A DNA stretch of 64,000 bases from Toxonevra muliebris (taxonomy: Eukaryota > Arthropoda > Insecta > Diptera > Pallopteridae), in NCBI GenBank assembly GCA_963691655.1, contig OY829326.1, positions 36,669,989 to 36,733,988 on the forward strand, given 5' to 3'. A program made the position numbers and the translations under genes. Under the pieces are notes generated by a model that saw only the letters and a program-made list of their open reading frames with translations, was not told where the DNA came from and searched no databases. Below, piece after piece: positions 46,341 to 58,900 of this stretch (the first letter of the stretch is position 1; each line of letters opens with the position of its first letter).

Positions 46341-48585
46341 TAAACCGCATAATGTGCAACGGCTCATTTTATTGCAAATAAACTTTTTATTAAACATCTA
46401 GAAAATAATAATAAGGCAGTCTATTTCTGATTTTGGAACCGGGATCTGTCTCAAGCTCAATGCAAAAAGATCAAATCAAAGCAAACGAAAAACGATTTGA
46501 AGGGTAAATGATTATACTCTTTTGTGAAAAGAGTGTGAATGCTCGAAAATCGAAATCTCCCACACTTTTAAGTTAGAATGTCAAAAACAAAAATTCTGCG
46601 AACTCAGATTCAGCGTTTGAAATCCCTAGAGAAATTACAATTTTGGCTTTTAAGCTTATTACAATTCAAAATTGCGAAGATCTGTATAACTTTTCTTTAG
46701 GTAAGTATTATTTTTTTGCTGTGAATTTAATTTCTCGAATTAAAGTAAAAACAAAAAATCACGAGTACGGCGAGTACAATGTACTTTTTCATAACAAAAA
46801 AAAAAAAAAAAAAAAATTATAGCAACTGCCACCTTTCTTCAAAATTCCGCTATACATTCATAAATACTTAAAAACAGCAATTTCTTTATGGAAAAAAAAT
46901 CTAAATCACTTTCGAACACACCACGTTGGTTGTTTCATTCTTCAGTTCAAAGCGCCATCAGACATTCCGAAATACTAGTGTTCAAAAAATACATAAATAC
47001 CATTATTATTCCGCAAAACAATAAAACTTCCCTTTTTACTTTTCATCATGCATCAAAATTCAAAGATTCAACGCTTCCTCAACCAAAAGAAAAACAAAAA
47101 AAAAAAAAAAAAATGTTTCAATAATTTCGCGAAATGGTAAAAACAAAAGCGAAAATGAAATGAAGTAAAAAAAAAAACCAAAACTCTCAGACATAATCAC
47201 TGCATTTTTAATAACACTGCGCCGCCACCACCACCGCCGTCGCGTACTTGAAATATCTAAAACTTTTGCATCTTCTTCAATTCATTTGTGGCATATCTTA
47301 TAATCCACCCTGAACTCATGTTTCAAACGCAGACAGACACATGCCAGCACAAACACACACACACACATTAAAACATGCATGCATGCATTTATAACATTAG
47401 ATGCTGCGACTAAAGTCATCCATCCTGAACTATGTGAACTGACTTTCACTTTATTAACTTTTTTTGCTTCTTCTTCGTTGCCGCTGTTGCCTTCTTCTTC
47501 GTCTTCTTTACATTTTTTATACTATTATTTTTGTTTTTCTGTTCATAAATTAGGAGCATGTCTGTTTTGTGTAATTTATTTGCTTATTGTTTAATAACAA
47601 ACGGAACCAAAAATGCTAACAACAGCAACAACAATAAAGAAATGCTGTTTGCAAATACACCTACTTGAAATCACTACACCCCCTCACCATCCCCTCCCCT
47701 AAAAAGAAAAATTTTACACTTGCACTTGTTATTGTTGTTGTTGAAATTGCACTTACATAGGTATCGTCCGTCTGCTCGTCCTCACTCTACACTACTCTAT
47801 TCTACTCTACTAACTGAACTAAAGACATCTGTTGGCTGCTAAAAATTGCACTAGTTCAAATTGTTTTTGTTGCTATTTTTTTTTTTTTTTAGTGTGTGTT
47901 AATGTCAGTTGTTGTTGACGCGATGGTGCAATGTTGCATGGCAGTAGCAACTAACTGAATAACAACATCCATAGTTTAATTTTATGCTGGTAACAACAAT
48001 AGGTTTCGTGGCAGCATTAAATTTATTTCATAGTGAAAATTTCATATAAATTTTATACTATCAATGAAGATAGACAGTGATTGACATGAGAGACCCTTTC
48101 AAGGTATACATTGATATATGTACATAGAGACACAATGGCTAATTTCCTTTAGTTTGGGAGTTTCCATTAATTATAAAATTATATAATATTCTCATTTGTC
48201 TATGATTGCCATCATCAGCAAATAAACAATTTTGCATTTTCTAGAGGGTTGACTTTACTCATTTTAAATTGTCTAAATTTAACTTCGACCTTGAGTAAAA
48301 AAAAAATTCCAAGCTATTGAAATTAGCAAATAAATTTTGGTACTCTTTCATCACTTTTGAAAGTGATCTAGTTAGTTGTTTAGGTTGAGAATTCATCGAC
48401 CTTCCTCCGCGTTATTAGATCACAATAAAGTTTTTGAATTACACGCACGATATTTTTCAATGAGTATGTAGAACAAGACCACCATTAATGAGTGGGTCGA
48501 TTCGACCCACAATCGTAAATGGGAGGAACTGAGGGACTATGGTACCTGTTATCTCGAAACGTCTAACAGACTTTCTGTTATCACT
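46341..48585. other. No recognised gene
   Basis: AT-rich, with long A runs (46795-46816, 47096-47112), a (AC)n tract at 47350-47366, and TTC-rich sequence near 47465-47520. Open frames are compositional. Confidence 0.5.
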
Positions 48586-48828
48586 TAATAGAAAGAGCTG
48601 TAGCCAGCTAGTGGAACTAAGTATATATTGGTCACTTCTCTTGGACCAACATATATTTATATGATTGACCTGGGAGTTAGTGCCTTCTGCACTTCCTGTG
48701 GTTTGGAGAAAAAATGTGAAAAGACGGAAGACCACTTTCTTAGTGTCTGGCGCGCTTTCTGTCGGATCAGAGTAAGCAGAGCACGAACGCCAGAGGTCTT
48801 TAACACCGCAAGATCTGCTAAGGTTTAA
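48586..48828 (+). pseudogene. LINE C-terminal zinc-knuckle remnant
   Basis: After LNRKSCSQLVE (48586 onward) a frameshift leads to LGVSAFCTSCGLEKK, then EDHFLSVWRAFCRIRV and PEVFNTARS before a stop at 48826-48828. This is the F-C-x2-C-G-x-E...H-F-L-x-x-x-x-A layout of RNase-H LINE C-termini. The final Cys of the knuckle is Trp here (SVW), so the domain is broken. No boundaries or tail are clear. Confidence 0.6.
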
Positions 48829-49744
48829 TAATAAGTCTGGTAGATTTAAAGAATAGCAAAAAGAAACACAGGTTAAAGTACAATAGACGTAAAATACTTG
48901 AATACTTCTTTTGCAGTTCCAAAAAAAAAAAATAGAACAGGGTAATATTGTTGCTAGGCTCGCACGTCAACCTATAAATGATCGGTTATCGTTAAAGTAT
49001 CAAACGCTTTTTGAATTTTCGACAGAAATCAACCAGGGGAATTCTACAGATCTATTTAACCCTTTCGAACCTGTACCCTTTTAAATATTAATTTTTTTTT
49101 TTTATTTTTCATTGAAATTGAATAGGTTTTGTCCTATTAATGCGAAGTCGACAATACTAAATGCTACAGTATAATTTTGAGAGTAACAGAAACTAATTAA
49201 ACAATGAGTTAAAACCGCTGGTGGTTTTCATAAATTTCCATAAAAAATAATTTTAATGTAATTTATTCAACGTTATTTTCTTTTGTTTTATAAACAACAA
49301 AACTTAAAACACTGTCCAACAAAAATCGCCTTACCAAATTAGAAATGATCCGGATTTTTAAAGTTTACTCGTGATTTTTATTTACGCGGGCTTAAAAATT
49401 ACTTTGGTTTTACTATGTTGGTTTAAAACACGTAAGTTATCTACAATTTTCTACTTTACTGTGTAAAATATATTTTTAGTTCGAAAATTCTTTTGAATAC
49501 GTTCATATATTTTCATCTCAGATCTGGAATATTTAATTAGGATTTTGCTGTGATATTAAACAAAATTAACTATTCTTTAATTTTTAGTTTACCATAGTTT
49601 ATTAGAAAATATATTAAAATTCTGCAAGCCAATAGCTACTTATCTTATTAGAACTTATACCTCTGCATATTCACATTCAATCAAAGATGAAGAGAACTAT
49701 CTTAAGGATGACTGGTGAAGATACCGGGGCAAATGGATGGCTTA
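48829..49744. other. No recognised gene
   Basis: AT-rich. TTAACCCTTTCGAACC near 49060 resembles a TTAA-element left end with no partner. Confidence 0.45.
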
Positions 49745-49779
49745 ATCGAAAGAAGTTTGATATTCTAGAGAGACCCTGA

Positions 49780-50867
49780 AATTGCTATTCCTAGGGATAA
49801 CATGCAGCCAAAGTTAAGTTTTGAAAAACGATTCAAAACAGAACTTAGTAACAAAAAGAAATGGGAAGGTATATCTAAAACGTATAAGATAAACCAGCAT
49901 ATGATAACATAGTACATATACGGTTCTCTCACTGAGGAAGGAACCGGTGTAGGAGTATCTTGGCCGAAAATAAAATATACTAAGCCCATGGGTAGATACA
50001 CCACTATCTTTCAAGCGGAAATATACGCAATTAATAGGTGGACATACTTTAATCTCAAGCGCGGCTGCCGGAACCAATACATTGTGATCCTAACCTATAG
50101 CCAAGCGGCTATCAATTCACTTAAATCTCACTTGGTTACCCCAAAACGGGCGATGGAGTGTCTTGATAAACTAAATACGCTTGAGTTATATAATCGGGTT
50201 TGGATCCTTTGGGTTCCGGGTTATATTGGGACTAAAGGGAGAGAATCTGCGGATACACTAGCAAAGAAAGGAGCACCAACTCCTTTCGTAAGTCCAGAGC
50301 CATTCTGCGGAATAGGTAAAGGAACACTTTCTATACTAATTAAGAAGAAGAAAATCAAAGGAAATTGTACTAGGAACACAAACCAGGACTAGAGCATTCG
50401 AAACCACTATTAGGAACTTATAACCTAAAACGATTCAAGGAATGTACGAATTTGTCAAAGAATAGTCTTAAGGTTCAATTATGCATAAGTAACAGAACGT
50501 AACGTAACGTTGCCAACTGTCACATAAATATCTGTGATATGGGCAGAGAGTGCAAGCGATTACCGAAATCGTAACGCAACGTATAATTCTTTCTTCGATA
50601 GATTTTTACGTTCCGTTACGCTACGTTGCGTTACTTATGCATAATTGAGCCTTTAGAATCATTACAGGAATTTTAGCAGGTCATTGCAGGTTGAACTATC
50701 ACCTAACAAAGCTGAGAATTACATCTAATGAATCATTCTTAGGACAGTGCCCCGCACTTATGCATATTCGTAAAAGAAATCAAATACCAGATGATAATCT
50801 CAACTCCATAGAAGTAGGATCCATACTAAAATTTTTATTGGAGGCTGGACTTATGGAAATACTATAA
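49780..50867 (+). pseudogene. LINE RNase H and C-terminal region, inactivated
   Basis: The translation gives GSLTEEGTGVGV, FQAEIYAI, SQAAINSLKSH, ILWVPGYIG and ESADTLAKKGA, the ordered blocks of a type I RNase H in I/LOA-like LINEs. It is followed after the nested MITE by IITGILAGHCRLNYHL and CPALMHIRKR, ending at 50865-50867. Two catalytic aspartates are replaced by Tyr (YIYGS for the usual YTDGS-type block, and TYSQAA for TDSQAA), and the Trp before the first is a TAG. The zinc-knuckle cysteines between the two late blocks are deleted. The copy is clearly dead. Confidence 0.8.
50468..50655. mobile_element. Harbinger-like MITE nested in the LINE
   Basis: TTA at 50468-50470 and 50653-50655 flanks 182 bases with inverted termini AGGTTCAATTATGCATAAG and, at the right, the complement of AGGCTCAATTATGCATAAG. 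A 3-base TTA duplication and GG(C/T)TC-type ends fit PIF/Harbinger. Removing it and one TTA rejoins the LINE frame in phase. Confidence 0.75.
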
Positions 50868-50915
50868 GTCCATGAAGGGGCACAATAGATCGTAAAGGTC
50901 GCAGTGTGCTAATAA

Positions 50916-51799
50916 TAAATAGCTACTTATCATATGTTTCTATCATAAGTAATTTCTAATCCCAAAAAGTCACCATAGATTACAACACTCATCATATGTC
51001 AAATTAAACTTTATGAATTGCAACTAATTCCTATTTCCCACAATTCCCTACAATTTAACTACTTATTTAAATGAAACATTCCTGAAAGTCATTACTCATT
51101 ATAGTTCAGATTGAAATACACACCTCACTCCGTCTTCCAATATCGTGTAGTTTTTTTCGGTTTTGCAATATGTTACGTAATTGTTATTTATAAAATCTCT
51201 GCACCTTTAAAAACAAATACCTAGTATAGTGTATTTATACCTACCACAATGCATAGTAAATATGTAGTTTGCATAGTGTAAGTATATATGCAGTTAATTG
51301 TATGCTGTAAGTAGTCGGGTAATTTCGGCTAACATCAAAATAATAATAATATTCATTAAATAACAAAACGATCAGTTCACAAAAGTATGTAGCAGTAGTC
51401 AACAACATTTAAAAATAACAACAATTTTATGTAACAGTCCCTTTTTAATTAAGTGAAGTTTACAACTCTTTGCTTTATTTTTTAAATTTTTTTGTTTTAC
51501 ATATGCCACTGAATGTATTGAAATCTTTAAATAGGTTAATAGCATTTGTTGGGTTCGGTGGTGGTGTTCACTCACTATTCAATATATGGAACAATACATG
51601 AAAAAAAGTTAATGATAATTGCGATTTTAACTTATTTTACACTTTTATTTTTTTGTGCATTGCGGTTACTTAAATATGTTCAGTTGGAATATAAAGCAAT
51701 ACTCTTTTGACAAAAAGATGAAAAAAAAAAACTGCTGAAATGGATATTTCTGATAGATCTGAAACAAAATAATAATTTAAATAAAAAATATTTTTAATA
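50916..51799. other. No recognised gene
   Basis: AT-rich, no features. Confidence 0.5.
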
Positions 51800-52639
51800 T
51801 ACCACGTTTTTAAAATGGACTAAAAAGTATAAAATAATTTCTCCTAACAGATTCACAACCACATATAGATTCTTTATCTGTGAATCTGTGAATTTTAGTA
51901 GGACGAAAATACTTGTATGATTTAAAACAACAAACGTGGTTCGCATGCAATAGGAAATTGATGGATGAATAGTTCTTCAAATGACTAGCAATTTTATCTC
52001 TATCCATATGCGTCCCACGTTTAAATCAAAACAAAACGTTAACATATTTGTATATAAAGAATATATAAATACTGTAAATGTTGAAAGTTATTTGCTAAAA
52101 GAAATGTTAAATATTAATTTCATCAAACACGTCAAACTCATCCATTCATACATTTTTGTCTGCTGGATGTGTTGACAACCGTCGCTGTCACACCATCGGT
52201 ATTGCACCTCGCTGCTGTTTCTACGATTTTTTGTTTCGATTCCAGCAAGAGCAAATTGCGATCTCTTTACAATCTATACTCGTTGTAAGCGGAACAAAAC
52301 GAAAAGAAAAGTTCGTTATTGTTTGTTTTTGTTCTCTCTTTGTCTTTGAATTTGTGAATGTATATACTCCCGCTAAAGCAATGATTTTAACAACGATGAA
52401 TTCAATGCTTTGATCTATGAAAAAATGGAAAAACTTCCGATGCTAATATTTTATATATTATTATATTTATGTATATTTTAGATACTTCATATTGCATTGT
52501 CTTCCAGTTCTGAACTATATTTTAAATTTCAAGTCTCTAGTTCATCGGGAAGTTAGTTTAAAATCGATTACAAAATTTGTACCGAACAGACTGACAGACA
52601 GACAGACACCATTGAAAGCGAGTTAATATAAACGTGGTA
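51800..52639 (+). repeat. Dispersed repeat family A, copy 2
   Basis: 840 bases between taccacgttt (51800-51809) and aaacgtggta (52630-52639). It is near-identical to the inverted copy at 41612-42456. A 'gactgacagacagacagac' run lies near the right end. No protein domain is present. Confidence 0.8.
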
Positions 52640-53019
52640 AAATACTTATATCTGAATTGCTTTCTACAAACTTATAACATTTTAAATTAATGCAAGAACT
52701 TTTCAATAGACAAAATATACGTGCACAATAGAAAGATATATTGAAATTGAAAGACGCCTAAAACCACAAATGCCTAAAATGATTTTTCTTTGAATTAGTA
52801 GGTACACGCAGAATAAAATATTACTTAGTAGCTCTATTCACATTTATCAAAACCGGGCAAACAAACAAAGAAACTATGTCAAATTTTTATTTAAAATACT
52901 CATGCATAAATTATTAAGTTTTTATAAGTACAGGGGGCTTACAAAAGTTCGATAAGCAGCTTATAAGAAAAAAACAGAAAATTTTTATTTTCTTTACATA
53001 ATTTTTATTAATTTAAATA

Positions 53020-55197
53020 CATTATTTCTTAAGTTGGTAGATCCGCTTTTTTCAAAATTTTTTGCAACTTTCGTCATTATTGTTTCTGGATGACTAGTGA
53101 AGACTTTAAACTTCTTCAATTTTTTTTTTTTTTGTTGGAAACCACCAGAAATTGCACGACGCGAGATCAGAGGAATATGTTGTTAAACGTTGTGAGGTGT
53201 AATAAAGTTATTGGCTTTCCAATGGCCACGCAGAGTTCCCCTTTTTTCTAGTTTCCAAACCAATTTTTGAAAAATTGCGGTAAACAATCATCAACCGTCA
53301 AATCCGTCAATCAAACCGTCATCAATTTCCGAGGGAATAACAATTTTTGCCACGATGAGGTAAATCGATATCATTACTTTTGTTGCTGACTTTTGTTGTC
53401 TTAACGGGTGGATAATCATATTTGGGCTACATCCATGGTTGGGTGTTTGGTCTCTGGGTTTTACTTACAGAACGGGGCTTCATAATTTTTTACGATTTTA
53501 CTCTCTATTTTAAAATTTTTTTAAGTAAGCAGATATTGAGCAAAACGAACAGATACTTCTGTTTGATTGCTATTAAATTTTCGTGGAACCAATCCAGAAG
53601 ATTTCTTTTTGTATCCTAGATACGGTAACCAAATCTGTTATCTAAAAAAACAGTACATTGAACTTGAATTGAAAACTCAGTGAAAATACACAGATTTTCC
53701 AGCAGTTTATATATTTTTGCACTTTAATATTATTAGGACAAGTCTATTTCTTTTCTCTGTAATGTGAAAATTAAACCGAAGGTTCTTTAACCCATTAAGG
53801 AAGAGACGGCCGCAATTTCAAAGCTTATTTAAGTGGCTCCGTTAACTATGAAAACGAACTTAAAAAAAATTGAGCCATATCATTTTTTATGCAAACTTTA
53901 ATGAACTTTCAAAATCTGCAGTAAAAATAAAAAAATTAAATTCAAAAAGATATGCTCACTTATTCATCAAGAAACATGATTTTTCGATTAAAAAATTTTT
54001 TTTTTCTTAAATTATTTTCGGAATGAAAAATTCCTCTATTTGATGAAATTCCGGCGTCCATGTATTCTCAACTTCAAAACGTTTCACTTGGCGTTTCAAA
54101 ATTTAGCGTGTAAATATGCAAAATGGCGTCTTGAACGCGAAAAGTCGCTTCAAAACTTTCAGACGGGTAAACTTTAGAAAAAAATTTTATAGAACAAAAA
54201 CTTCTTCAAATTTATCAACGTTCTAATTTTTTTTTTTAGAATTTTCGAACGACTTTTTTAATTTTTAAAAATTATGAATTTTTAAAAAATATCTAAACTT
54301 TTTCAAAAAATTTTGAAAAAATTATAGCATATTTTATGATTAATTTTAAGAAGTTTTTGTTTTATACATTTTCTTCTAAAGCTCATAATTTTCAAATTAA
54401 AGTGGCTACAATTTGAAACATTGCTCTGCAGTTGTTTTCATTTGTTTTTGATTTTATTTTATTCATGGGATTTTTCATAGCTAACGGAGCCACTTAAATA
54501 AGCTTTGAAATTGCGGCCGTGCCGTCCTTAATGGGTTAAGTGGCTGCAATGAAGTAAGGAATCGATTGAATTGCACATTTTTTCTACATTTAGGAATGTC
54601 CGCCGACCCAGAACATTGATTAAATTCTTTAAACCCAATATTTCTGTTAACAGTAAAAGATTTTAAAATAACAATACATTCATTGAAAAGACAATTTTTT
54701 TTAAAAAAAAGTTAATAAAATGTAAGTAAATTATAGTTTTTTAATATCTATGTAGAAAGAAAAAAAAAAGTACTAAAACAATACAAAATCCAAAAATTAG
54801 AAGATTTGCGTACTGATTCCAGAATTAAAAAACAATTACACATATAGCTAAAAAATCGGTAAGTTTGGGTACTTGATTCCCAGATAAGTTTTTAATATTT
54901 GTGATACAGTCAAAGCATTTTAACTCAGTTCAACAGCTATCATTTCTTGGGTTGATCTTGCTATCGTCGGTCGAAGATTTCGGGTGGTCTTCACTAGAGT
55001 CGTTTTCCGTAGAAAAATGTCCGGTCTATAATCTGTGAAACCATTTGAAAACAGTTTCTATATGCATTAAGGTATTCATGGAAAATTTGCACTCAATTGA
55101 GTTGGCATCGAAACCCGTAGAGAATGACGAATCGAATATGTTTTTTTTGCTGTATTAGGGTTAGAATTTCTGCCTTTTTAAGTTTTCTCGTTTCCAT
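53020..55197 (-). pseudogene. Mariner transposase pseudogene
   Basis: On the minus strand a possible start at 55197 gives METRKLKKAEILTLIQQ. After stops and frameshifts TVFKWFHRL, TGHFSTEN and HPKSSTDD follow, the helix-turn-helix and linker block of mariner transposases. Near the other end YSSDLASCNFWWFP (about 53140-53185) is the third catalytic block, YSPDLAPxDFxLFP, with the catalytic Asp changed to Asn. The middle is unreadable and is interrupted at 53787-54539 by a MITE. The DD34D assignment is inferred from the block style. Confidence 0.7.
53787..54539. mobile_element. TTAA-flanked MITE with ~64-bp terminal repeats, nested in mariner
   Basis: TTAA at 53787-53790 and 54536-54539 flank 745 bases. 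The arms begin CCCATTAAGGA and match over about 64 bases with four differences, sharing 'caatttcaaagcttatttaa'. This is a piggyBac-like target and terminus. The interior is AT-rich and non-coding. It entered the mariner copy after that copy had inserted. Confidence 0.85.
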
Positions 55198-55265
55198 TCT
55201 TACCGATTACAAATCGTCTATCAAAACTTAACTTAACAAAGCGAACTTTTGTCAGTTCCTTCGTA

Positions 55266-56790
55266 TTTTGCACAAAGAAAATTTAACGAGGCGTAACATT
55301 TTAAATGTCTCTTTTTTAGTTGTGGTTAGGTTCACAAAAGAAACAAAAAAACAAAGAATTTCAACTGAAGCTGAACGACTTAGTAATAAGTAGCTTAACA
55401 AAAATTCTTAATGTATAAATACTCATAATACTTAGGCATACTTAATTAACAAAGAGAATTAACCAAACTTTTGTAAACAAAACTATTGACATTCGACAAA
55501 AATACGGCAGCAACAATAATTTGTTTAACTCACAAAAAAAAAAAAAAAAAAAAAACAAAGCAAAAAACGCAAACAATAAAGTCAAAATTGTAAAACTAGC
55601 AATTTTATTTCATTGACCTAGAATTGCGAAATATTTTAACTAGCAAAGTTCCTGTTCCAAGTTTGCTGCTGCTGTTGCTTCTGTGGTTTTCTGTTTCTGA
55701 AGCTGTTGCTGCTGGATCTTAATGCATCAATGGGAGATTATACGACTATGAGTACTTTGTTTAGCGTGCTTTGCTTGCTAGCTAAAGTAGGTAAATTATG
55801 CAAACGCAGCATGCTGACCACTAATGTTGGTTTTTAAGTTAATAGGTTGTAGTAGAGGTACATGCATCGTATTATTTTCACGTTGAGTTGTAAATGCGTA
55901 CGTTTGCTGTTTTTTTGTTTTCTTTATCTGAGTGTTAGTCATAAAGAAAAATGTTAATGTGTTTTGGAAAAATGTAAATGATAGTGAATAATTGAAAATA
56001 AATTTGCAAGCCTACTTTTTAAATATATTGGGAATAATTTTTACTGCTTTAAAAGCGAGGAGTAAGCTTTAGGTTTTATTAACAATTTACGGCAAATAAT
56101 AGATAATCCAAAGTGAGACCCTTGGTTGCAATACCGTGATAGATGCATTTGTATAAAGATACACTAAGGAAGAATTTAGCCCAAGATTTTATATATTTTC
56201 TCCTTGGTCTGGTAAAAAATATGAGAAATTTGAAAAAGTACTGCCCCAAGTATTAAGACTTTATCATTTTACACAAACCGTGAGACCAGTTTTTCGAAAT
56301 AAGGATTAATTTTGCTCATTGTATAAGATAGGATCAATTTTGCCTTTAGAATCCTGTAGTTCTCCGAGTACCTCGATTCGATGTACAATTTCAGTTTGTC
56401 TTTACTTATATGTATAATTTTGTCTGCAAAGAAATCTGGCAAACGCAGGACCATAGTAGTCGAGAAAGTGGGATATACTATAAACTAACAGGCACCATAA
56501 AAGAATTACAAATTTCTTAAAAACAAAAAGATTGATTAATTTTTGAGGGGAGGCCATTTTTATTCTGCACATAGATTGCTTTGGTATTCAATAAACTCAT
56601 TTTCTGATTCAACCAACAAATTAACCCAGGAATGTAAATATTCGGTTCATTGCTCTGGATCTACTCCGACATTTTTTTTTGCTCAAGAAATATCTTAATG
56701 AAAAAACAAATATCAAAAGAGAACCAAACTACTCGTTGGTGTTTGCTTTGTTATTTTTGTACGCAGATAATTCGTTAGATAATTTTGAGA
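55266..56790. other. No recognised gene
   Basis: AT-rich, with an A run at 55533-55554 and a CTG/TTG triplet run near 55663-55712. Confidence 0.5.
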
Positions 56791-56794
56791 AATG

Positions 56795-57340
56795 CCGTTA
56801 CTCATGTCTAAACTCTTTCTCATTTGTTATTTACTCCCGCTTAAGCAATGGCTGCATTCACGAAACTCATCAATTCCTAAACAGTTGTAAAATTCTATTG
56901 TGAATGGCAACATTTTTAGTGAGCAAGCGCCATTTTGGGTAGCGAAAATTTTGTATGATACTTTTCATTGGTTGATTTGTATACAGCGGCTTATGTTTAT
57001 CTATTTCTTCTATATATATTATTTTTGTTTATTATGGCTGTCATAATTGACAAAACATATTCATATTAACGCCATAGTCAAACATACTTTGCAAAAGCAT
57101 TAAATTATTTACATTCATTATTTAAGTTTTTAGTTTTGTTAAAGGCGAAAAATAGTAAAAAACTATTCACAATAGAATAGTTAACGCTAAAAAGTAGCAA
57201 CATGTTCACAACACAAAAATTGATGAGCTGCAACTGTTTAGCAATTGATGAGTGTCGTGAATGCAGCCAATGATTTTTACAACGATGAGTGCAATGCTTT
57301 GTTCAATGAGCGAGCAAAGTTTAAAAAACTTCCAACGCTA
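56795..57340 (+). repeat. Dispersed repeat family A, copy 4 (split fragment)
   Basis: 'actcccgcttaagcaatg' before and 'caatgatttttacaacgatgag' after a nested element align with one continuous stretch of the copy at 51800 ('actcccgctaaagcaatgattttaacaac' in pieces near 52365-52395). Similarity continues to 'gctaatatttt' near 57340 and fades on the left. Confidence 0.7.
56846..57272. mobile_element. 417-bp inverted-repeat element with CAATG duplication
   Basis: CAATG at 56846-56850 and 57268-57272 flanks 417 bases. The 37-base terminal inverted repeats (56851-56887 and 57231-57267) differ at two positions and begin GCTGCATTCACGA. Comparison with the uninterrupted family A copy confirms both the insertion and the 5-base duplication. 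The superfamily is not assigned: a 5-base duplication is known from Transib, but the ends are not CAC-type. Confidence 0.85.
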
Positions 57341-57884
57341 ATATTTTGGAATTGGCTTAACCGATTTTAAATCTGATATATATAATATGATATCGTAGTA
57401 CTTCTGGATCTTCTGGAATAAAATTGTAGTTACGCCAATAAATAGATGGTTAAAATTTAGAAAAAGATTTTATCAAGTAAGACTTTATTATATTGATTAC
57501 AAAGACTGTGGAAATCATTTTTATCTAAAAACATTTAATCTAAAAAGAACTCTAGTTGCCATTACTAGAGCATAGTTCCAATGACACTATGTGGACTTAT
57601 GGTCTACCAAGTGTCCAGGGTTTGTATAGCTCCGGTCATAACGATCAAGCTGTGATTCACTTATTCCTGTTACTCCAAACGCTGTTGAACATACCTTTCA
57701 CTGTATTATTAATCAGATTATATAATTGTCCAATCCGTGGTAATATTGTTACATTTGCTTCGCTAAGATGCATTTCGGAACCTTGTAGCCCCAATTCGTC
57801 TGCTGCTTATTCCCTTCTATATCGCTTTGCATGTTGAGTCACAGTGCATTTACGTAGATACCGCCTTTGATTTGACTATACGTG
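57341..57884. other. No recognised gene
   Basis: Less AT-rich from 57550 to 57840, with a 93-codon open frame (57556-57837) lacking any domain I know. Confidence 0.4.
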
Positions 57885-58263
57885 ATTTGAATTCGGTTCT
57901 GTTAGGTATTCTTCACGTTTACTGATTGCCGAACATTTGAAATTTCTTACTTAAATCATTTTTTAAAGGTTTTGTCTTTGAAGTCCAGCAAAAAAAAAAC
58001 AAAGTGCAAAAATTTTTGGTAAAATCGTTTGCACTACTTTTTGAAAAAAAAATCTGTTTAATTATTACTAAGCGGAAACTTTTTTATCAAATATTTTTAT
58101 AAAAAATAAAAAAATATGAAAATCAAAAAATTGGAGGAATCGGATTATCCAGTGGTTGTCCACAGCTCCATGGCTATTTTTTTAACCTTGAATAAATTAC
58201 CATAATTTCAAAACAAAAAGTTTCTATCAAAGCAGCATTAAAACTAGAGCGTTGAAGGGTTAA
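57885..58263 (-). mobile_element. TTAA MITE family B, copy 2
   Basis: The minus strand aligns with 20160-20530 over most of its length, including 'ctccaattttttgattttca' and 'ggacttcaaagacaaaacc'. It ends at CCCTTCAACGC next to TTAA (58260-58263). The other end is not preserved. Confidence 0.65.
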
Positions 58264-58683
58264 AATTTTGGAAAAAAGTCTTTTTTGTTTGTTTAAAAAA
58301 AAAAATCAACGAAAAAGTGTCCCATTTGTTTCTATTTCCGACTAGCACAGTTCAATTAGTTTTTTGAATTTAAATCACAAATTGAAATAAATGGATATAG
58401 AATAAGAAATAAAATCAGGAAAGGGAATATGAGTCAAAATATAAGAATATGAAAAGTAGTCGGAATAGGAATAGGAAAGGAAAAATATGGACGAATTCGA
58501 ATCCCAATTATTTAAAAAAAAAAAATTATTTATCAGATCCGAAAGCTGGGAACTATTTTCTAAGTATATTTTTTTGAAGCTTTTGTAAAAACAATACCAA
58601 TCGTTCACTAAATGATGAATTTTTATAATTAAAACCTACATCGATAGCTCTCGGTCTTTCGTTTCAAGTAAGAATCTCTTTGT

Positions 58684-58771
58684 AGGAAAATTTAGAAGAT
58701 TTTTTTAATTCACAAATTTAAATTTGCAGGAAATTTTAGAAGATTTTTTTAATTCACAAATTTAAATTTTT
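58684..58771. repeat. 44-bp tandem duplication
   Basis: Two adjacent units starting 'aggaaa' (58684 and 58728), nearly identical. Confidence 0.85.
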
Positions 58772-58900
58772 GTTTATTAAAAGCTTTTACAAAGTTCGAG
58801 AAAAAACTTACACATTTTTTAAAATTTATAAACGAAAAAGAAACAAAGAAATCAAGAAAGGATGCTGAAACTATTTTTAAAAAGTATTTGCGGAATACCA

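Larger units (their letters stand above)
49745..50915 (+). mobile_element. RNase-H LINE 3' fragment with nested MITE
   Basis: LINE sequence runs from about 49745 to a 3' tail 'cacaatagatcgtaaaggtcgcagtg' (in pieces, about 50881-50907) ending in 'taataataaata'. A MITE interrupts it at 50471-50652. The left limit is not defined. Confidence 0.75.
52929..55265 (-). mobile_element. Degenerate mariner element with nested MITE
   Basis: TA dinucleotides at 52929-52930 and 55264-55265 flank inverted ends that share acaaaagttcg (left 'cagggggcttacaaaagttcg', right complement 'cgaaggaactgacaaaagttcg'). Without the 749 bases of the nested MITE and its duplication, the element is about 1.58 kb, close to mariner size. 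Confidence 0.7.
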
